Shown here one piece after another: positions 23,638 to 32,916 of a stretch of 64,000 nt of DNA. A model generated the notes under the pieces. The model was not told the DNA's origin, did not search any database, and saw only the letters and a list, made by a program, of their open reading frames with translations. The DNA is taken from positions 124,001-188,000 of the forward strand of contig CAJUDW010000001.1 of the NCBI GenBank assembly GCA_910584995.1, written 5' to 3'. The first letter of the stretch is position 1. Each line of letters starts with the position of its first letter. Made by a program: the position numbers and the translations under genes. Source of the stretch: an uncultured Oscillibacter sp. (lineage in GTDB: Bacteria; Bacillota; Clostridia; Oscillospirales; Oscillospiraceae).

Positions 23638-25584
23638 TCACTCTGAGCGGATGGTAACAGCGTCTCCGCCTCTCAGGGAGTTGCGGAACCCGCTCTCCAG
23701 GCCGTTGATCTCCAGGCGGACCGGCCCCTCCAGCCGCTCGAAATCCAGGCCGGAGTATTGCAGCAGATCCATCAGATAGTAGGGCTGCCCGTTTTCCTTC
23801 TCCGGCAGGGAGAGAGGCGCGCCGTTCAGCGTCAGATCCACCATCCTCCGCACCGGCGCCGGTTCCGGCTCTTTCGCCGGAGGGGCAGACGCAGCAGCCG
23901 GGATGGATGGGCTTTCCGGAGCCGGTGCGGGAACAGGTTCGGCTGCCGGGATATCGTCGTATTCCGGTTCCGCGGGAACCTCCGGGGCAGCCGGGGTACG
24001 CCGCTCCAGTACCAGGACAACATCCCCCTGCTGGAGGAGGGTGTCCAAGGGGGCCTCCCGGTTGTTCAGCAGGACACGTCCGGCAAAGTCTGCTCCCAGC
24101 AGTTCTCCCAGGGTGCGGGAGGCGTCTGCGCCGGAGCGGGCGGGGGTGAAGGAAATGCGGTCTCCAGCATGGATGACGGTATTGATCGCCGCCTCCTGGC
24201 CGTTGACATTCAAAATTGCCGGAACGGCGGGCTCACCCCGCAGAACCATCCGCCGCCCGTCCAAGGTGACAGTCAGGTTCTTGCCGGTGCGGCCCAGCAT
24301 ATCCGCATAGGTATAGCCGTTCATCTGCAAAATGTCCCGCAGAGTCAGGACGCCGCTGCGGAAAAGCTTGGCGGTCTCGCCGTTCAGCGTGACCACATAG
24401 CTGTCGTTCAAAAGCCCCAGTCCCGCGGAGACGGCAATGCCAAGCGGCGTGGCATATTCCGGGTTCTCCAGGGAAATCTCCTCGGAAAAGGCACTTTTGG
24501 CGTAGTTGCTGCCTGCAACGGCTACGCGGCGGACATCCATTTTCAAACTCTCCGCCACCTTTGCCAGGAGGCCGTCCAGCTTGCTGCCGCCTCCGGCCAG
24601 GAAAAGGGCGGACGGCGCACTGCCATTGACCTCCAGCACCTGATCGGCAATCGCCTCCGCCAGGCGGCCCATGGGCTCCTGGATAGCAGCCCGCACCTCC
24701 TCGCAGGATACGGTATTTTCCAAGCCCAGAATGTCCCGGTAGAGAATTTCCCCCCCTTCAGTGCCCAGGCTTCGTTTCATAGACTCCGCCGTCTGGAAGT
24801 CTACCAGATAGGCCCGCATTAGGGCCTCCGTGATTTCATCCCCGGCAATGGTCGCCATGGTATAGCCCACCACGCTGCCTTCCCGGCAGAGGGCAATATC
24901 CGTGGTGCCTGCGCCGATATCCACCAGCGCCAGATTCAAAAGCCGCAGTTCTGCCGGAATGGCGGCGTTCATGGCGGCAATAGGCTCCAGCGTCAGGCTG
25001 GAAACCTGGAGATCCGCCGCCCGCATGGCGGCATACAGGCTCTCCACCACCTCCCCGGGGAGGAAGGTTGCCACCACGTCCGCTTCCGCCCGCTGGCCGC
25101 TGTGATCCAGCAGGGTGGAAAGGGGATAGTTATCCAGACGGTACTGGACTACCGTGTAGCCCACCATGAAAAACTGCCGCCGGGCTTCCTCCTCCATCTG
25201 GAGGGACTCCTCCGCCTGGGAGAGGGCCCCTGCCTCCAGACGGCTGATCTGGTCGGCGGTGATGGACTGCTTCTGGGGCAGATCAATAGCAAAGCTGCCG
25301 GTCTGGGTCCGCAAGGCGCGTCCCGCAGCCGCTACGCAGACCCGCTGCAGGCGGATCCGCAGGCGGTCCTCCAGCCGCTTGGTAACCATACGGGCCAAAG
25401 CGCCTACCTGCTGGATGTTGTCAATCTGGCCGTCCAGCATAGCGCGGCTTCCGTGTTCCGCCATCTCAATATCCAGAACCTGGAGCCGTCCTCCCACCGG
25501 ACGGCCTACCACGCCGACAATGCTGCGGGTGCCGATATCCAGGGCGTAGATGAGATCCAAGTCCTGGGGTTTATATTCCGCCAT
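23638..25584 (-). CDS. FtsA-like actin-fold ATPase with extra C-terminal domains
   Basis: The 648-residue protein has an FtsA/PilM-type fold: phosphate-1 ALDIGTRSIVGVVG (about 13-26), phosphate-2 LVDIGAGTTDIAL (about 220-232) and adenosine motif FLAGGGSKLDGL (about 328-339). After the actin core come beta-grasp-like segments (LNVNGQEAAINTVIHAGDRI and a similar later copy), a Pro/Ala linker (about 528-582) and a final small domain (LTLNGAPLSL...). True FtsA has about 420 residues, sits by ftsZ and ends in an amphipathic membrane helix; none of that is seen. The next gene could supply the membrane tether. The role is unknown. Confidence 0.8.
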   Translation of the reverse strand: MAEYKPQDLDLIYALDIGTRSIVGVVGRPVGGRLQVLDIEMAEHGSRAMLDGQIDNIQQVGALARMVTKRLEDRLRIRLQRVCVAAAGRALRTQTGSFAIDLPQKQSITADQISRLEAGALSQAEESLQMEEEARRQFFMVGYTVVQYRLDNYPLSTLLDHSGQRAEADVVATFLPGEVVESLYAAMRAADLQVSSLTLEPIAAMNAAIPAELRLLNLALVDIGAGTTDIALCREGSVVGYTMATIAGDEITEALMRAYLVDFQTAESMKRSLGTEGGEILYRDILGLENTVSCEEVRAAIQEPMGRLAEAIADQVLEVNGSAPSALFLAGGGSKLDGLLAKVAESLKMDVRRVAVAGSNYAKSAFSEEISLENPEYATPLGIAVSAGLGLLNDSYVVTLNGETAKLFRSGVLTLRDILQMNGYTYADMLGRTGKNLTVTLDGRRMVLRGEPAVPAILNVNGQEAAINTVIHAGDRISFTPARSGADASRTLGELLGADFAGRVLLNNREAPLDTLLQQGDVVLVLERRTPAAPEVPAEPEYDDIPAAEPVPAPAPESPSIPAAASAPPAKEPEPAPVRRMVDLTLNGAPLSLPEKENGQPYYLMDLLQYSGLDFERLEGPVRLEINGLESGFRNSLRGGDAVTIRSE

Positions 25585-25626
25585 ATCGACGCTCCTTTCT
25601 CAAAGTGCTTTGGAAGCTGAAAAAAC

Positions 25627-25662
25627 GTGCCAGAAGGCGGCGCTGACGCCGCCTTCTGGCAC
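25627..25662 (-). terminator. Terminator of the chemoreceptor gene
   Basis: A perfect 16-bp stem (25627-25642 with 25647-25662, GTGCCAGAAGGCGGCG and complement) has a 4-base loop. On the - strand GTTTTTT follows, so it ends the 25747-27564 gene just before the FtsA-like gene. Confidence 0.93.
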
Positions 25663-25746
25663 AACCATTGCAGGGAAACATTCATTTTCCTGCCAGTGAG
25701 CGGGCCTCCGTGTTATAGGCGTTCTCTTCCCACAGAGAGGGAAGCA

Positions 25747-27564
25747 TCAATATTTGCTGAAGGAACTGCCGGAACTGCTGGAACTTCCGGCGGTAAAACT
25801 CCCCAAATCTTCCGCGGGCTCAGCGGCGGCAGGAGCGGCGCTGGGCAGGGCGGCAGCGGAAGAATACCCGGAGCCCATATCGCCCCCCTGGCGGAGTTTG
25901 AACTTCGCCATCAGAGACTTCATCAGCGCGGCCTGGCTGGACAGCTCCTCGCTGGCGGCAGCGGATTCCTCACTGGTGGCGGAGTTGGTCTGCACCACGC
26001 TGGAGATCTGGTCGATACCCTCCGTGACCTGGGCAATAGCCTCAGACTCCTCCTCAACGGCCTTGGCAATCTCCTGGATGGCCTGCATGGTGGAACTGGA
26101 TGCGTCAACGGTCTTGCTGAGGGACTCAGACACGCGCTGCACGATTTCATTACCATCCTGCACGGAGTTGATGGAGTGGTCAATCAATTCCTTAGTAGCC
26201 TTGGCAGCCTGGTCAGACTTGGTAGCCAGATTCCGCACTTCGTCGGCGACAACGGCAAAGCCCTTGCCTGCGCTGCCGGCCCGGGCGGCCTCCACGGCGG
26301 CGTTCAGCGCCAGGATGTTGGTCTGGAAGGCAATGTTCTCAATGGTGGCAATGATTTTGCTGATTTCCTGGGAGGAGTCGGAGATCTTGGCCATGGCCTG
26401 CACCATCTCGTCCATGTACTTGGCGCTCTCGCTGACCTGGCCGCTGGCAGACTGGGAATGCCGCATGGCAGTCTCGCTGCTGCGGGCATTGTTCTGGGAT
26501 CTGGTGGAGATATCGGCAATAGTAGCGGACAGTTCCTCCACGGCGCTGGCCTGCTCGGTCGCGCCCTGGGCAAGGGCCTGGGCGCCGGTGGAAACCTGCT
26601 CCGCACCGGCGGAAACCTGCTCCGCACTCAGATCGATCTGGGCGAGGGTATCGCTGAGGTTGTGGTTGATGTTGATCAGGGATTCCAGAATGGAACTCAG
26701 GGAGCCCACATACATGCGGCGATCCCGGCTGCGGATATCGAAGTTCCCCTTAGCCATCTCACCCAGCAGGTAGCAGATATCGCTTACAACAGCAGTCAGC
26801 GTACCTTGGCTGTTGCGCAGGGCTACGCACATCTCACCCAGTTCACTCTTGCTCTCAAAGTCAACAGGGGCGTTGAAGTCGCCGTTTTGGAAGGCCCTCA
26901 ACGCCTTCTGCACCTGGGCGGCAGGAACAGTAATATTGGTAATGATCTTGCCGGCCATAAACACTACCCACGCGGTGGCCAAAACCATCATGACAACGAT
27001 CATGATTTGGCAGATAAGGACTTCTCTGGCGCTTTTGGCAAGGGCTTCATCTTTGACAATATCCAGATGCTCAGAAAGCTGCCGGGCCTTTTCCGTCATG
27101 GTATCCAGCGCGGGCGTGCAGCTGGTGCGGATCATCTCAATGGCCGCAGCCTGGCGGTTGGTATGGATGGCGCTCAGAATGTCAGGAATCTGCTCCATCC
27201 AGTCATTCACCGACGCAATATATTCGTCCACAGATCCATCCTTCAGAGGATCCAGTTCCTTCAGCGTAGCCAGATCCTTGTTCAGGGTCTCCAGCACATC
27301 GTTAGCGCGGGCCTCCAGAGCGGTATTCTCAGTGGACTGGGGGGCCAGAGCCATATTCCGGACAATGCGGGCGGCAATATTGGCGTTCAGCCGGCACTCC
27401 GTGCTCAGTTCGGCGGCAGCGATCTCTTTATCGATCACTTCCTGATAAGTATCGCCCTGGGACCCCAGCATAAGCAGACACAGGATGATAATGACTAGCG
27501 AAACACCAATTGTTGTTCCAAAACCAATAAACAAACTCTTCTTGATTTTTGTGTTCTTAAACAT
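25747..27564 (-). CDS. Methyl-accepting chemotaxis protein
   Basis: This is a 605-residue receptor. TM1 is at about residues 9-33, followed by a helical periplasmic-side region of about 150 residues of the four-helix-bundle type and TM2 at about 187-208. HAMP comes next, then a long cytoplasmic coiled coil with the signalling tip ([29 protein letters not shown]). It signals through CheA/CheW, which are not in this window. The C-terminal end is a Ser/Gly tail ([13 protein letters not shown]) with no CheR-docking pentapeptide. GAGGAGG precedes the ATG. The ligand is not predictable. Confidence 0.94.
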   Translation of the reverse strand: MFKNTKIKKSLFIGFGTTIGVSLVIIILCLLMLGSQGDTYQEVIDKEIAAAELSTECRLNANIAARIVRNMALAPQSTENTALEARANDVLETLNKDLATLKELDPLKDGSVDEYIASVNDWMEQIPDILSAIHTNRQAAAIEMIRTSCTPALDTMTEKARQLSEHLDIVKDEALAKSAREVLICQIMIVVMMVLATAWVVFMAGKIITNITVPAAQVQKALRAFQNGDFNAPVDFESKSELGEMCVALRNSQGTLTAVVSDICYLLGEMAKGNFDIRSRDRRMYVGSLSSILESLININHNLSDTLAQIDLSAEQVSAGAEQVSTGAQALAQGATEQASAVEELSATIADISTRSQNNARSSETAMRHSQSASGQVSESAKYMDEMVQAMAKISDSSQEISKIIATIENIAFQTNILALNAAVEAARAGSAGKGFAVVADEVRNLATKSDQAAKATKELIDHSINSVQDGNEIVQRVSESLSKTVDASSSTMQAIQEIAKAVEEESEAIAQVTEGIDQISSVVQTNSATSEESAAASEELSSQAALMKSLMAKFKLRQGGDMGSGYSSAAALPSAAPAAAEPAEDLGSFTAGSSSSSGSSFSKY

Positions 27565-27637
27565 GACTGCTCCTCCTCATATTGTCTTTACCGTTCTTTT
27601 CGCGGGGTTTAATCTATTCTCATCGGCGGCACGGTTT

Positions 27638-28369
27638 TCATACCACGTCTCCGTATCTTCCTTTTTTCACGTCGCCAAGCACACGGCCATGGACCAGCGT
27701 CACCACCCTCCGCCGCAGAATATTCACATATTTGCTGGCATGTGTGGCCATGATGACGGTAGTGCCCCGGCGGTTGATTTCAATCAGCAGCATCAGGATA
27801 TCCCAAAGGCTATCCTCATCCAGATTGGCGGTAATCTCGTCCAGCACCAGTACAGGAGGGCTGTTGATCAGCGCCCTGGCCAGTTCCACCCGCCGGCATT
27901 CGCCGATGGACATCTCCACGGGGTACTTTTTTTCTGCCCCCCACATGCCCACCAAGCCCAGGACCTTCCGGATCCGCTGGTTTATTTCCTTGGCAGTCTC
28001 CAGCTTCCGGCGCCCAATCTGCGCTGCAAGGCGGAGGTTTTCCTCCACAGTCATTTTCCGGACAAGGGTCGGCTCCTGGGAGACCTTGCCGAAGAGTATG
28101 CCGGACTGGTTATGGCTTCTGGCAACCAGACGGGAGAGATCCTTGCCGTCAAAAAAAACGGTCCCCCGATCCGGCCGGAGCCGCCCGGAAATCAGATCCA
28201 GCAGAGTGCTCTTCCCGGCGCCGCTGCTGCCCACCACGAACACAAAATCCCCTTGTTCAATGATGAGATCCACATCTTTTACGCCGATTTCAATCTTCCG
28301 GTTCCGCCTCCACCAGCTTTTTTCCGGTCGGTAATACTTTGTAACCTTTTCAAGCTTGATTGTAGGCAT
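27638..28369 (-). CDS. FtsE-like ABC transporter ATPase without FtsX
   Basis: This 243-residue ATPase has Walker A VVGSSGAGKSTLLDL, Q-loop VSQEPTL, signature MSIGECRR in place of the usual LSGGEQQR, Walker B VLVLDEITANLD, and switch His in TVIMATHAS. The N-terminus and HASKYVN resemble FtsE, which with FtsX controls wall hydrolases at the division site. No FtsX-like permease lies beside it; its neighbours are a chemoreceptor and, divergently, a C39 peptidase. The degenerate signature may mean altered ATP hydrolysis. Confidence 0.85.
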   Translation of the reverse strand: MPTIKLEKVTKYYRPEKSWWRRNRKIEIGVKDVDLIIEQGDFVFVVGSSGAGKSTLLDLISGRLRPDRGTVFFDGKDLSRLVARSHNQSGILFGKVSQEPTLVRKMTVEENLRLAAQIGRRKLETAKEINQRIRKVLGLVGMWGAEKKYPVEMSIGECRRVELARALINSPPVLVLDEITANLDEDSLWDILMLLIEINRRGTTVIMATHASKYVNILRRRVVTLVHGRVLGDVKKGRYGDVV

Positions 28370-28419
28370 TCCTCTGCTCCTGTACCTCTCTTCCTAGAGT
28401 CTGCTCCATAGTCTGCCTC

Positions 28420-28447
28420 TTGCAAACTGCCATGGTTTTGCTATAAT
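28420..28447 (+). promoter_or_regulatory. Sigma-A promoter of the C39 peptidase gene
   Basis: TTGCAA (28420-28425) and TATAAT (28442-28447) are 16 bases apart, about 35 bases before the GTG start. Confidence 0.68.
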
Positions 28448-28480
28448 GAACTTACACAGCAGGCGTTTGGTGGTGAAATT

Positions 28481-29428
28481 GTGAGAAAACCGACAGATTC
28501 TGGAAGAAAAAAACGGCATCTCGTCCTGATTGCCCTCCTGGCCCTCCTATGCGTAGGCGGGGTAGAGTTGGGCGCGTCCTATTTTTTCGCTCCGGATGTC
28601 TATGAACAAATCACTGCGCCTGTCCGGCAGTTCTGCCGTGCGGCTGTGGATTTGGGCGGCAGGGCCGTTTCCGCGGCCGCCAGCGCCTCTGTCAGCGCCG
28701 CTTCGGCGGTTTCTGCCGCTGCTTCCGAGACCGCCGCCAACGTTTCCCAGTGGTGGGAAGAAGTAACAGCAGGGCCGGAAGAATCGGAAACGGTGGAGGA
28801 TCAGCGGGCCAGCGACCCAATCCTGTCCCTGGACGCCCCGCTCCTGGACCCCGCCATTACGGAGTTTACCGAGGAGGACAGCCTTGAGATCCTCACTGGC
28901 GGCATTATCCCCATCGTCTATTATAACCAGGGGGACGAAGCCTGGGCGGATCAGCCCTACGGCCGGGACACCATTGGCCCCTATGGCTGCGGGCCCACTG
29001 CCATGTGCATGGTGGTGGACAGCCTAACCGATACAGAGGAGGATCCCATTACCATGGCACAGTGGGCCTCGAAAAACGGTTGCTGGGCCAGCCGCAGCGG
29101 CTCTTATCTCTCCATCGTGGAAAAGACGGCAAAAAACTACGGGCTCACGGCCCAAGCCATTCCGGAGCGGACGCCGGAGGCCATCCGTTCGGCGCTGCTG
29201 GAGGGGGACCTCCTGGTGGCCCTGATGGGGCCGGGGCATTTTACCAAAAGCGGGCACTTTATTGTGCTGCGGGGCGTAACCCTCAGCGGAGCCATCCTGG
29301 TGGCGGATCCCAACAGCCGGCCCAGGAGCCTGCTGGAGTGGGAGCCCCAGGTGATTCTGGACGAGTTGTCCCGCAGTACATCCAATGGGGCGCCGCTTTG
29401 GATCATCTCAAAAAATGAGGATTCCTGA
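28481..29428 (+). CDS. Membrane-anchored C39-family cysteine peptidase
   Basis: The 315-residue protein has a basic N-terminus, one transmembrane segment at about 12-35, and an Ala/Ser-rich stalk (ASASVSAASAVSAAASETAA). A peptidase C39-2-type domain follows, with the probable nucleophile Cys170 in GPYGCGPTAM, His259 in SGHFIVLRG and Asp in VADPNS. It likely acts outside the cell on proteins or peptides. No bacteriocin or ABC exporter accompanies it, so a leader-peptide-cleaving role is not supported. GTG start at 28481 with GGTGGTG upstream. Confidence 0.86.
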   Translation: MRKPTDSGRKKRHLVLIALLALLCVGGVELGASYFFAPDVYEQITAPVRQFCRAAVDLGGRAVSAAASASVSAASAVSAAASETAANVSQWWEEVTAGPEESETVEDQRASDPILSLDAPLLDPAITEFTEEDSLEILTGGIIPIVYYNQGDEAWADQPYGRDTIGPYGCGPTAMCMVVDSLTDTEEDPITMAQWASKNGCWASRSGSYLSIVEKTAKNYGLTAQAIPERTPEAIRSALLEGDLLVALMGPGHFTKSGHFIVLRGVTLSGAILVADPNSRPRSLLEWEPQVILDELSRSTSNGAPLWIISKNEDS

Positions 29429-29437
29429 ATACGGCAG

Positions 29438-29470
29438 GGACGCCGGCCCGGCAGCGGGCCGGCGTCCTTT
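29438..29470 (+). terminator. Terminator after the C39 peptidase gene
   Basis: GGACGCCGGCCCG (29438-29450) and CGGGCCGGCGTCC (29455-29467) form a perfect 13-bp stem with loop GCAG and a short TTT tail. Confidence 0.75.
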
Positions 29471-29474
29471 CCGT

Positions 29475-29864
29475 TTATTGATAAATACTTTTTTCCCGGG
29501 TCACTTTCTTGTTCAAAACACGATCCAACTCCAGAACCTGCGTCAGCAGGCGGCGGTTGGTGGCAACCTGGCTGGCAAGGGCCTCCTCCCCCGGTTCCTC
29601 TGCCGGGGCGCCGTTCAGCAGCGCCCCAAGGCGCTCCCCGGCTTCCGGATCCAGGCTGTTCCGCTGCTCCTCCAGGGCGGACTGGGCCGCCCGGAGCCGC
29701 TTGATGGGCTCCTCCCGCATGGAGATAACCATCTGCACCGTCACCTGGTCGTTGCGGTCCAGGGCCTCCGCCAGCTGACGGGAGAGATCCATAACCTCAT
29801 TCAGCAAGGAATACATCCGTTTCGTCTGCACCTGCGCATCCAGTAAAACAGAAGCGGCTGTCAT
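29475..29864 (-). CDS. Small coiled-coil flagellar-operon protein, FliT-like position
   Basis: The 129-residue, almost wholly helical protein (YSLLNEVMDLSRQLAEALDR, LLTQVLELDRVLNKKVTREK) follows fliS in the fliD operon. That is the usual place of FliT or another export chaperone, but sequence similarity to FliT is not evident to me, so the name is not assigned. ATG 29864 is preferred over TTG 29870 because of AGGGG spacing. The stop is close to the C39 terminator. Confidence 0.7.
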   Translation of the reverse strand: MTAASVLLDAQVQTKRMYSLLNEVMDLSRQLAEALDRNDQVTVQMVISMREEPIKRLRAAQSALEEQRNSLDPEAGERLGALLNGAPAEEPGEEALASQVATNRRLLTQVLELDRVLNKKVTREKSIYQ

Positions 29865-29873
29865 TCGCAACCC

Positions 29874-30251
29874 CTACTTTCCCGATTCACCGCTTTTCGC
29901 CGCCTGGCGGAAAGCGTCCCGCAGTTCGTTGACCATGGACTTCACCTGGCCCAGCAGATCGCTCCGCCGGCCAATCTTCACCCGGCCCAGCTCATAGGTA
30001 AAATACTCGTAAAGCTGCGCCAGGTTCTTACTGATGGGATAGTTCTTATCCAAAGTCGCGTCCAAATAGTCGATAATCTCGATGGCCCGCTGTACAGACG
30101 CATCAAACAGGGGCCAATTTTCCTTACCCAGCGCAAGTTCCGCCTGCGTCAAGCGCTTAAACAACTCGTCATACAGCAAAAGGAGCAGTTCGCTCTGGGT
30201 CATGGTATTCACACTCTGTTCCTTATACTGCTGAAAGCCCCTCATATCCAT
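29874..30251 (-). CDS. fliS: Flagellin export chaperone FliS
   Basis: The 125-residue helical protein has the FliS pattern: YKEQSVNTMTQSELLLLLYD, LFKRLTQAELAL, IDYLDATLDKNYPISKNLAQ, LYEYFTYEL. It binds the flagellin C-terminus, keeps it unfolded and delivers it to FlhA. It lies 30 bases after fliD. ATG 30251 or ATG 30245 could be used; the ribosome site is weak for both. Confidence 0.93.
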   Translation of the reverse strand: MDMRGFQQYKEQSVNTMTQSELLLLLYDELFKRLTQAELALGKENWPLFDASVQRAIEIIDYLDATLDKNYPISKNLAQLYEYFTYELGRVKIGRRSDLLGQVKSMVNELRDAFRQAAKSGESGK

Positions 30252-30281
30252 GCCTGTGGGTCACCGCCTTCTTTTCATTCT

Positions 30282-32747
30282 TTAGCCACCCATCAGGGAC
30301 GCCAGTGTAGAACTCTGCGAGTTCATGTTGGCAATCATCTGCTCCAGGGCGGAGAATTTCTGGGTGTAGAAATCCACCCGGTCCGACATCTTATCCTGCC
30401 ACTTTTCAATCTCTTTGTCAATGTCATCCAGCTGATTTTGAATCAGGTTACTGTACAGCGTGGAGGGGGAGAGGACGGAACCGGCCTTGTTCACCAGGAT
30501 ACCGTGGGTACCGGTGGTCTTGCCGTACATATCCAGCGGCTTTTGCAGGGAGACCATGAGGCCGTCGGAGGTGGCGCCGTTCTCCTTGCTCTTGGTGAAG
30601 ATGTCCGCCACACGATCCGGATCGTTATCCAAGGTCTCCCGGAGGGCCTTCTCGTCAAAACTCAGGAGGCTCAGGCCGTTGCTGTAGGAACTGGTGATGC
30701 CGGCAGCTTTCAGATCCGCGCCGTCCTGGCCGGTCATGGAGACCGCCTGGGTCAGGCGGCGGTACAGGGAGGAGAGGTCATTGTCGCCGAAGAGCAGGCC
30801 CACCTTGGCCTTCTCGTTCCAGGCGTTGACGGCGCTCTCACTCATACTCGCCTCATCCTCTTCGGTAAGGGGCTGGTAGTAGGACTTATTGCTCCGCTGG
30901 AGGGGAAGGGTGGAATAGGCCTCCTTGATCTCCTTGATCATCTCGTTGTAGTCATCCACAAAGGCCTTGATGGTTTCCACAATCTTATCCGCGTCCGCCT
31001 TGCTGCTGAAGGTGACAGCCTCGGTATCCTTCACCTCATCATATACGATATTCCCGTTTTCGTCCAGTACATCTTTTCCGTCTTCATCCTTCCGGGCCTC
31101 GTAGCCGAAGGTGCCCTTCAGCGTGACCTTCAGCCCGTCGATATCCACGGTGTTGGAACTGCGTGTCATGTTGATGGTACTGCCGTTGATGGTCGCCTGG
31201 AAGATGGCGTCTTGGCCCTTCTCCTCCTCGCCGCCGCCGAACAGGGCGTTGGCCAGGGATCCGGACTCGCCGAAGTCCACCTTTCCGGCGGCGCCGGTCT
31301 CCTTGGAGGTAAAGACGAACTGGTTGGTGGTCTTGGAGTAGCTGGCGGTAACGCCGGCTTTCTTGTTGGAGTTGACAGTGTCGATCACCGTTTTGAGGGA
31401 GGTATCCTTGGTGAACTCGCCCACTTCCACGCCGTTGATTTTCAGGGCGTAGAGGGTGTTGCCGTTCTCGTCCTTCTTGATGTTGCCGCTCTCATCCCGG
31501 GCGGCCATGTCATCGGTAAGCTTGATATTCAGGGCGCTCAGTTTCTTGCCGGTGTCCAGATAGCTGGAGATGCCGCTGGTGCCCATTTTCATGGCAACGC
31601 TCTTGTCAGAATTCACCGCGAAGGAAGATCCCTTCTGTCCGGCGGTAAACCGCAGTTGGATATTACCGCCATTGTTTTCGCCCAAAACGTTTTCCACCGC
31701 CAGTTTGGACTTTCCGCCGGTCAGGGTACCGAACTTGTCGTCAATTTCCTGCTGCACCAGCTTGACATAGGCGTTGGCCTGCTTGCTCTCCTCGCTGGCG
31801 TTGCTGGTATCCTTGGCGGCCTCCGCCTGGATCTCCTTCATGGTGGGCATCTTGATGCTCTTGGTCACGCCGTCCAGCGTAATTTCCATATCAGAGCCGC
31901 TGAGATAGTCGGCGTTCTGTACGGTCTTTTTCAGATCCTCCGCCTTGATTTTGAACCCGTTGGTATCCTTGCCGGGGGTGATGTTAAGGGTATCCTTGAG
32001 GTCTTTCCCAGCGCTCTTGATATACACGGCGTTGCCCGCGTCGGATTTGTCACTGAAGGTAATCTTGTCTCCGGACACGCTGACGGAAATCCGATCAGAG
32101 GCCTTATAGGTGTTGCCGTTGATGGCGATGGTCTGGTTGGACAGCTGCGCCCGGATATCGTCCGCCAAATCGGACACAGAATCGAAAACCTTATTCTCCT
32201 TGAAGCTGAGGCTCAGGTTCTGGTTGCCGTAGGTGATGCTCATGCTGCCGTCCAAGGTGCTGACGTCCGTTTCACCGGTGAGGCTGAAGGCACCCGTCGC
32301 CTGGGCGTAGGCGAAGCCGTCGTAATTGGTGTTTGCGCCCAGCTTGCTGCCGCTCACGGAGTACCGGGCGGCGGTGGCCAGCTGCATTACGCGGTTAATC
32401 TCCACAGAACTGCTGGATTTCCCGGTAGCGGAGATCTTATCCGCGAACTTGCCGTTGGTCTCCGTCTTGATTGCCTGGCTGAAAAAGCTAGGGGAAAGCA
32501 GGTTGGTGGAGGAGTTATAGGAGGCGTACTTGTTGGTCAGGTTCGCCATTTTCCCGATAATGCTGCGGTACGCATCCTGCTGCCAACCGATTTTGGTCCG
32601 TTTCTGCTGGAGAGAGGTTATCTTCGTCTTGAATCCAGATACGGCGTTTTCGATCATGGACTCGGTGTCCATGCCGCTGGCCAGACCCGTGATCACATTT
32701 CTGGTACCGTAAATACTATTGCTGCTGCCGACGCTGCTGACTGCCAT
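30282..32747 (-). CDS. fliD: Flagellar filament cap protein FliD (enlarged)
   Basis: The 821-residue protein has the FliD N-terminus (ITGLASGMDTESMIENAVSG, KIGWQQDAYRSIIGKMANL) and C-terminus (LQKPLDMYGKTTGTHGILVN, WQDKMSDRVDFYTQKFSALE, MIANMNSQSSTLASLMGG). It caps the filament and folds incoming flagellin. FliD usually has 450-600 residues; the extra length is in the exposed middle domains, which hold DEDGKDVLDENGNIVYDE and DESGNIKKDENGN turns like those in FlgK. GAAAGGAG precedes the ATG. Confidence 0.94.
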   Translation of the reverse strand: MAVSSVGSSNSIYGTRNVITGLASGMDTESMIENAVSGFKTKITSLQQKRTKIGWQQDAYRSIIGKMANLTNKYASYNSSTNLLSPSFFSQAIKTETNGKFADKISATGKSSSSVEINRVMQLATAARYSVSGSKLGANTNYDGFAYAQATGAFSLTGETDVSTLDGSMSITYGNQNLSLSFKENKVFDSVSDLADDIRAQLSNQTIAINGNTYKASDRISVSVSGDKITFSDKSDAGNAVYIKSAGKDLKDTLNITPGKDTNGFKIKAEDLKKTVQNADYLSGSDMEITLDGVTKSIKMPTMKEIQAEAAKDTSNASEESKQANAYVKLVQQEIDDKFGTLTGGKSKLAVENVLGENNGGNIQLRFTAGQKGSSFAVNSDKSVAMKMGTSGISSYLDTGKKLSALNIKLTDDMAARDESGNIKKDENGNTLYALKINGVEVGEFTKDTSLKTVIDTVNSNKKAGVTASYSKTTNQFVFTSKETGAAGKVDFGESGSLANALFGGGEEEKGQDAIFQATINGSTINMTRSSNTVDIDGLKVTLKGTFGYEARKDEDGKDVLDENGNIVYDEVKDTEAVTFSSKADADKIVETIKAFVDDYNEMIKEIKEAYSTLPLQRSNKSYYQPLTEEDEASMSESAVNAWNEKAKVGLLFGDNDLSSLYRRLTQAVSMTGQDGADLKAAGITSSYSNGLSLLSFDEKALRETLDNDPDRVADIFTKSKENGATSDGLMVSLQKPLDMYGKTTGTHGILVNKAGSVLSPSTLYSNLIQNQLDDIDKEIEKWQDKMSDRVDFYTQKFSALEQMIANMNSQSSTLASLMGG

Positions 32748-32850
32748 ATGCTATTCCACTCCTTTCAGGAATTCTGAGCCCGCCCGGGGCCGCACCGGAA
32801 AACGGGCTTTGCAAAAAAAGAATTTTTTTGCTATTCCTCTATGTTTTTTT

Positions 32851-32868
32851 ATCGACATATAGTATAAT
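32851..32868. promoter_or_regulatory. Divergent promoter region between fliD and parA
   Basis: The 169-base gap is AT-rich. TATAAT at 32863-32868 is a -10 box for the parA-like gene, with no clear -35 at 17 bases. On the other strand GTCGATAA (32850-32857 complement) equals the -10 of the flgM sigma-28-type promoter, although its upstream box (TATTTTTA) matches poorly. It could drive fliD. Confidence 0.45.
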
Positions 32869-32916
32869 AAAAATAAGAGGTCCACGCATAGTTTTTGCCG
32901 TAAGGAGGAAAATCCT

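Noticed and set aside
23638..25584. FtsA-like gene as the true cell-division ftsA
   Set aside because: No ftsZ nearby, about 230 residues too long, and no C-terminal amphipathic helix.
25627..27498. 623-codon open frame opposite the chemoreceptor gene
   Set aside because: Begins inside the perfect terminator hairpin and mirrors the receptor gene; the protein is Gly/His/Leu-rich with no recognisable domain.
28481..29428. C39 peptidase as part of a bacteriocin exporter
   Set aside because: No ABC exporter domain, leader peptide or immunity gene is near; it is a stand-alone anchored peptidase.
30438..32777. 779-codon open frame on the + strand opposite fliD
   Set aside because: Antisense shadow of fliD in GC-rich DNA; product is His/Val/Gly-rich low complexity, with no family match and no promoter.
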